A DNA stretch of 64,000 nt from NCBI GenBank assembly GCA_012960475.1, contig DUBE01000034.1, positions 1 to 64,000 of the forward strand, given 5' to 3'. The stretch comes from Planctomycetota bacterium. GTDB taxonomy: Bacteria; Planctomycetota; UBA1135; GCA-002686595. Positions 62,656-64,000 of the stretch are shown here, one piece after another. The translations under genes were made by a program, and so were the position numbers. Each line of letters opens with the position of its first letter. The stretch's first letter is position 1. A model generated the notes under the pieces. That model was not told the DNA's origin. It made no database searches and saw only the letters and a program-made list of their open reading frames with translations.

Positions 62656-64000
62656 GCGCCGAGCAGGTCAAGGTGCCAGATGGAGAGGATATGGGTCAGG
62701 CCTCGGGTCTCGATCTTGCTCTTTGGGGCGAGCTGTTCAGCTATGCCCTGCGCTACAAGCGGCAATTGGCGGGCCTCGCTTTCTTTGCATTGACAACGGG
62801 TTTTTGTGACGTCTGTTTCCCTCTCGTGTCTCGGGCATTGATCGATGAAATGATTCAGCTGACGGAATCGGGCGGTGGTCTGCCCGAAGGCAGCCATTGG
62901 TTGATGCCCTATCTTTGGGCCTATGCCGCATTGATCGTGGGCCTGAGCGGCAGCGTGTTCTTTTTCATCCGCTACGCTGGCTTCTTGAAGGCCCACATGG
63001 CAGCGGACATTCGCGAAGCGGGGTTCGGCAAGTTGCAGTTGTTGGAGTTTGCCTACTTCGACAAGAGGGCCATTGGTTGGTTGATGGCACGCATGACCAG
63101 TGACTGTGAACGCCTTGCGCGGATCTTGGCCTGGGGCGCGTTGGACGTACTCTGGGCATCGACCTTCCTAGTGGGCATCGCCTGCGTCATGCTGTACCTC
63201 AGTTGGAAGTTGGCTCTCTTGGTCCTGTTGGCAGCGCCGCTGTTGGCGCTTACCAGTCGATTCTTTCAAAAGCGCATGCTCGCTGCCTCGCGCTCGATTC
63301 GCAAGATCAACTCTACGATCACCGCCGATTTCAACGAGTCGATCCAGGGGGTTCTGACCACCAAGTCGTTCGTGCGCGAGCAGGACAACCTGGCGAGCTT
63401 CGAGAAAAAAACCGACGCCATGTTCGAGTCCAGCGTGCGCAACGCGGTGTTGGCCGCTGCCTACCTGCCCGTCATCCTGTCCATTGGTAGCTTGACTACC
63501 GCGGCGGCTTTGATCCTGGGCGGTTATCAGGTCGTGGGCGGCGTGATCAGCCTGGGTACTCTGGTGGCGTTCTTGAGCTACACCCGCATGTTGTTTGAAC
63601 CCCTTCAGCAACTGGCACATATTTTCAGCGAGATGCAGATGGCTCAAGCTTCTGGAGAGCGCATCATCGAAATGATCGCTACAGAGCCGGCGATCTGTGA
63701 TTCAGAATTGGTGAAGAAGAAGATCGCCGATCAGGCCCAGGACCCTGTGCCAGGTCGGGCTATCGATGGGGATCCGGATCAGATGGGCAGAATTGTCTTC
63801 CAGGATGTGGAGTTTGCCTATCTTCCTGGCGAGATGGTACTTGAGGGCATCAACTTGACCGTGCCCGAGGGGGAAACCGTGGCTTTGGTGGGTTCCACCG
63901 GCGGAGGCAAGTCGACCCTGGTAAGTCTGCTTTGTCGTTTCTACGAGCCCACCGGCGGCGTGATCTCCATTGATGGATGCGATCTGCGTGAGCGCAGTCT
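62652..64000 (+). CDS. ABC exporter half-transporter, second subunit (cut by window edge)
   Basis: Open from ATG 62652 to the window end (449 codons). The N-terminus is acidic and followed by a six-helix exporter domain (RQLAGLAFFALTTGFCDVCF, AAYLPVILSIGSLTTAAALI) with the ESIQGVLTTKSFVREQ coupling region. The ATPase begins at IVFQDVEFAYLPGE, with Walker A VGSTGGGKSTLVSLLCRFY near residue 415; the signature and Walker B motifs lie outside the window. It forms the likely heterodimer with the preceding subunit. Confidence 0.88.
   Translation, partial: MSAEQVKVPDGEDMGQASGLDLALWGELFSYALRYKRQLAGLAFFALTTGFCDVCFPLVSRALIDEMIQLTESGGGLPEGSHWLMPYLWAYAALIVGLSGSVFFFIRYAGFLKAHMAADIREAGFGKLQLLEFAYFDKRAIGWLMARMTSDCERLARILAWGALDVLWASTFLVGIACVMLYLSWKLALLVLLAAPLLALTSRFFQKRMLAASRSIRKINSTITADFNESIQGVLTTKSFVREQDNLASFEKKTDAMFESSVRNAVLAAAYLPVILSIGSLTTAAALILGGYQVVGGVISLGTLVAFLSYTRMLFEPLQQLAHIFSEMQMAQASGERIIEMIATEPAICDSELVKKKIADQAQDPVPGRAIDGDPDQMGRIVFQDVEFAYLPGEMVLEGINLTVPEGETVALVGSTGGGKSTLVSLLCRFYEPTGGVISIDGCDLRERS

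Overview
The window reads as chromosomal DNA, GC-rich (roughly 60% by eye), from an aerobic Gram-negative bacterium with a lipopolysaccharide outer membrane. Evidence for the envelope type is LptF/LptG, a LpxL-like acyltransferase, two WaaP-like lipid kinases, a heptosyltransferase-like GT9 enzyme and many lipoproteins. Secreted EF-hand and Ser/Arg-rich proteins, HEAT-repeat fusions and many family-less lipoproteins suggest an uncultured lineage such as a deep Planctomycetota branch, but no rRNA or marker gene here fixes the phylum. I see no tRNA, rRNA, CRISPR array, insertion sequence or prophage.

Layout. 1-1836 (minus): the start of a secreted protein, then a methyltransferase-lipid kinase pair. 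1837-2377: an intergenic segment with an intrinsic terminator, possibly a small RNA. 2378-9231 (plus): UvrD-type helicase, sigma-54 activator ATPase, CAP-domain lipoprotein and a membrane-anchored helical protein. 9236-16787: envelope genes (acyltransferase and kinase on minus, divergent lptF-lptG, a TPR lipoprotein, a membrane protein and a GT9 enzyme). 16887-27319: NtrY-like kinase, galactokinase-like enzyme, secreted proteins, Leu/Val-type dehydrogenase and YgfZ-like protein. 27457-36466: one compact aa3-type (A2 subclass) cytochrome c oxidase operon with cytochrome c, coxB, coxA, ctaA, ctaB, coxC, coxD, a SCO-DUF420 fusion and a short gene with an in-frame TGA. 36470-45949: alkyltransferase, hypoxanthine phosphoribosyltransferase, two pseudouridine synthases (TruD with a long repetitive RGG-like tail), MTA phosphorylase and a Ntn-hydrolase. 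45965-56636: EF-hand protein, Na+/alanine-type symporter, metallopeptidase, and a receptor-like binding protein with a hybrid histidine kinase. 56702-64000: M1 peptidase with HEAT repeats, an AhpD-like gene with an in-frame TGA, and two halves of an ABC exporter, the second cut by the window edge.

The main discovery candidates are two probable selenoprotein genes. In the oxidase operon a 109-residue membrane protein has TGA at codon 24 in a U-x-x-C arrangement. In the AhpD-like gene TGA lies at codon 82 in a C-x-x-U arrangement, replacing the second cysteine of the family's CxxC. In both, a hairpin with a CGGGU or CGGGUU apical loop lies 24-32 nt past the TGA, as expected of a bacterial SECIS. 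Calling either TGA a stop would break both genes.

A second genome-level signal is that at least eleven genes have a TAnnnT hexamer ending 6-9 nt before the start codon. This fits -10 boxes of leaderless transcripts. It fixes several start codons that a longest-ORF rule would misplace. Genes inside operons instead use ATGA/TGATG overlaps or GGAG-type ribosome binding sites.
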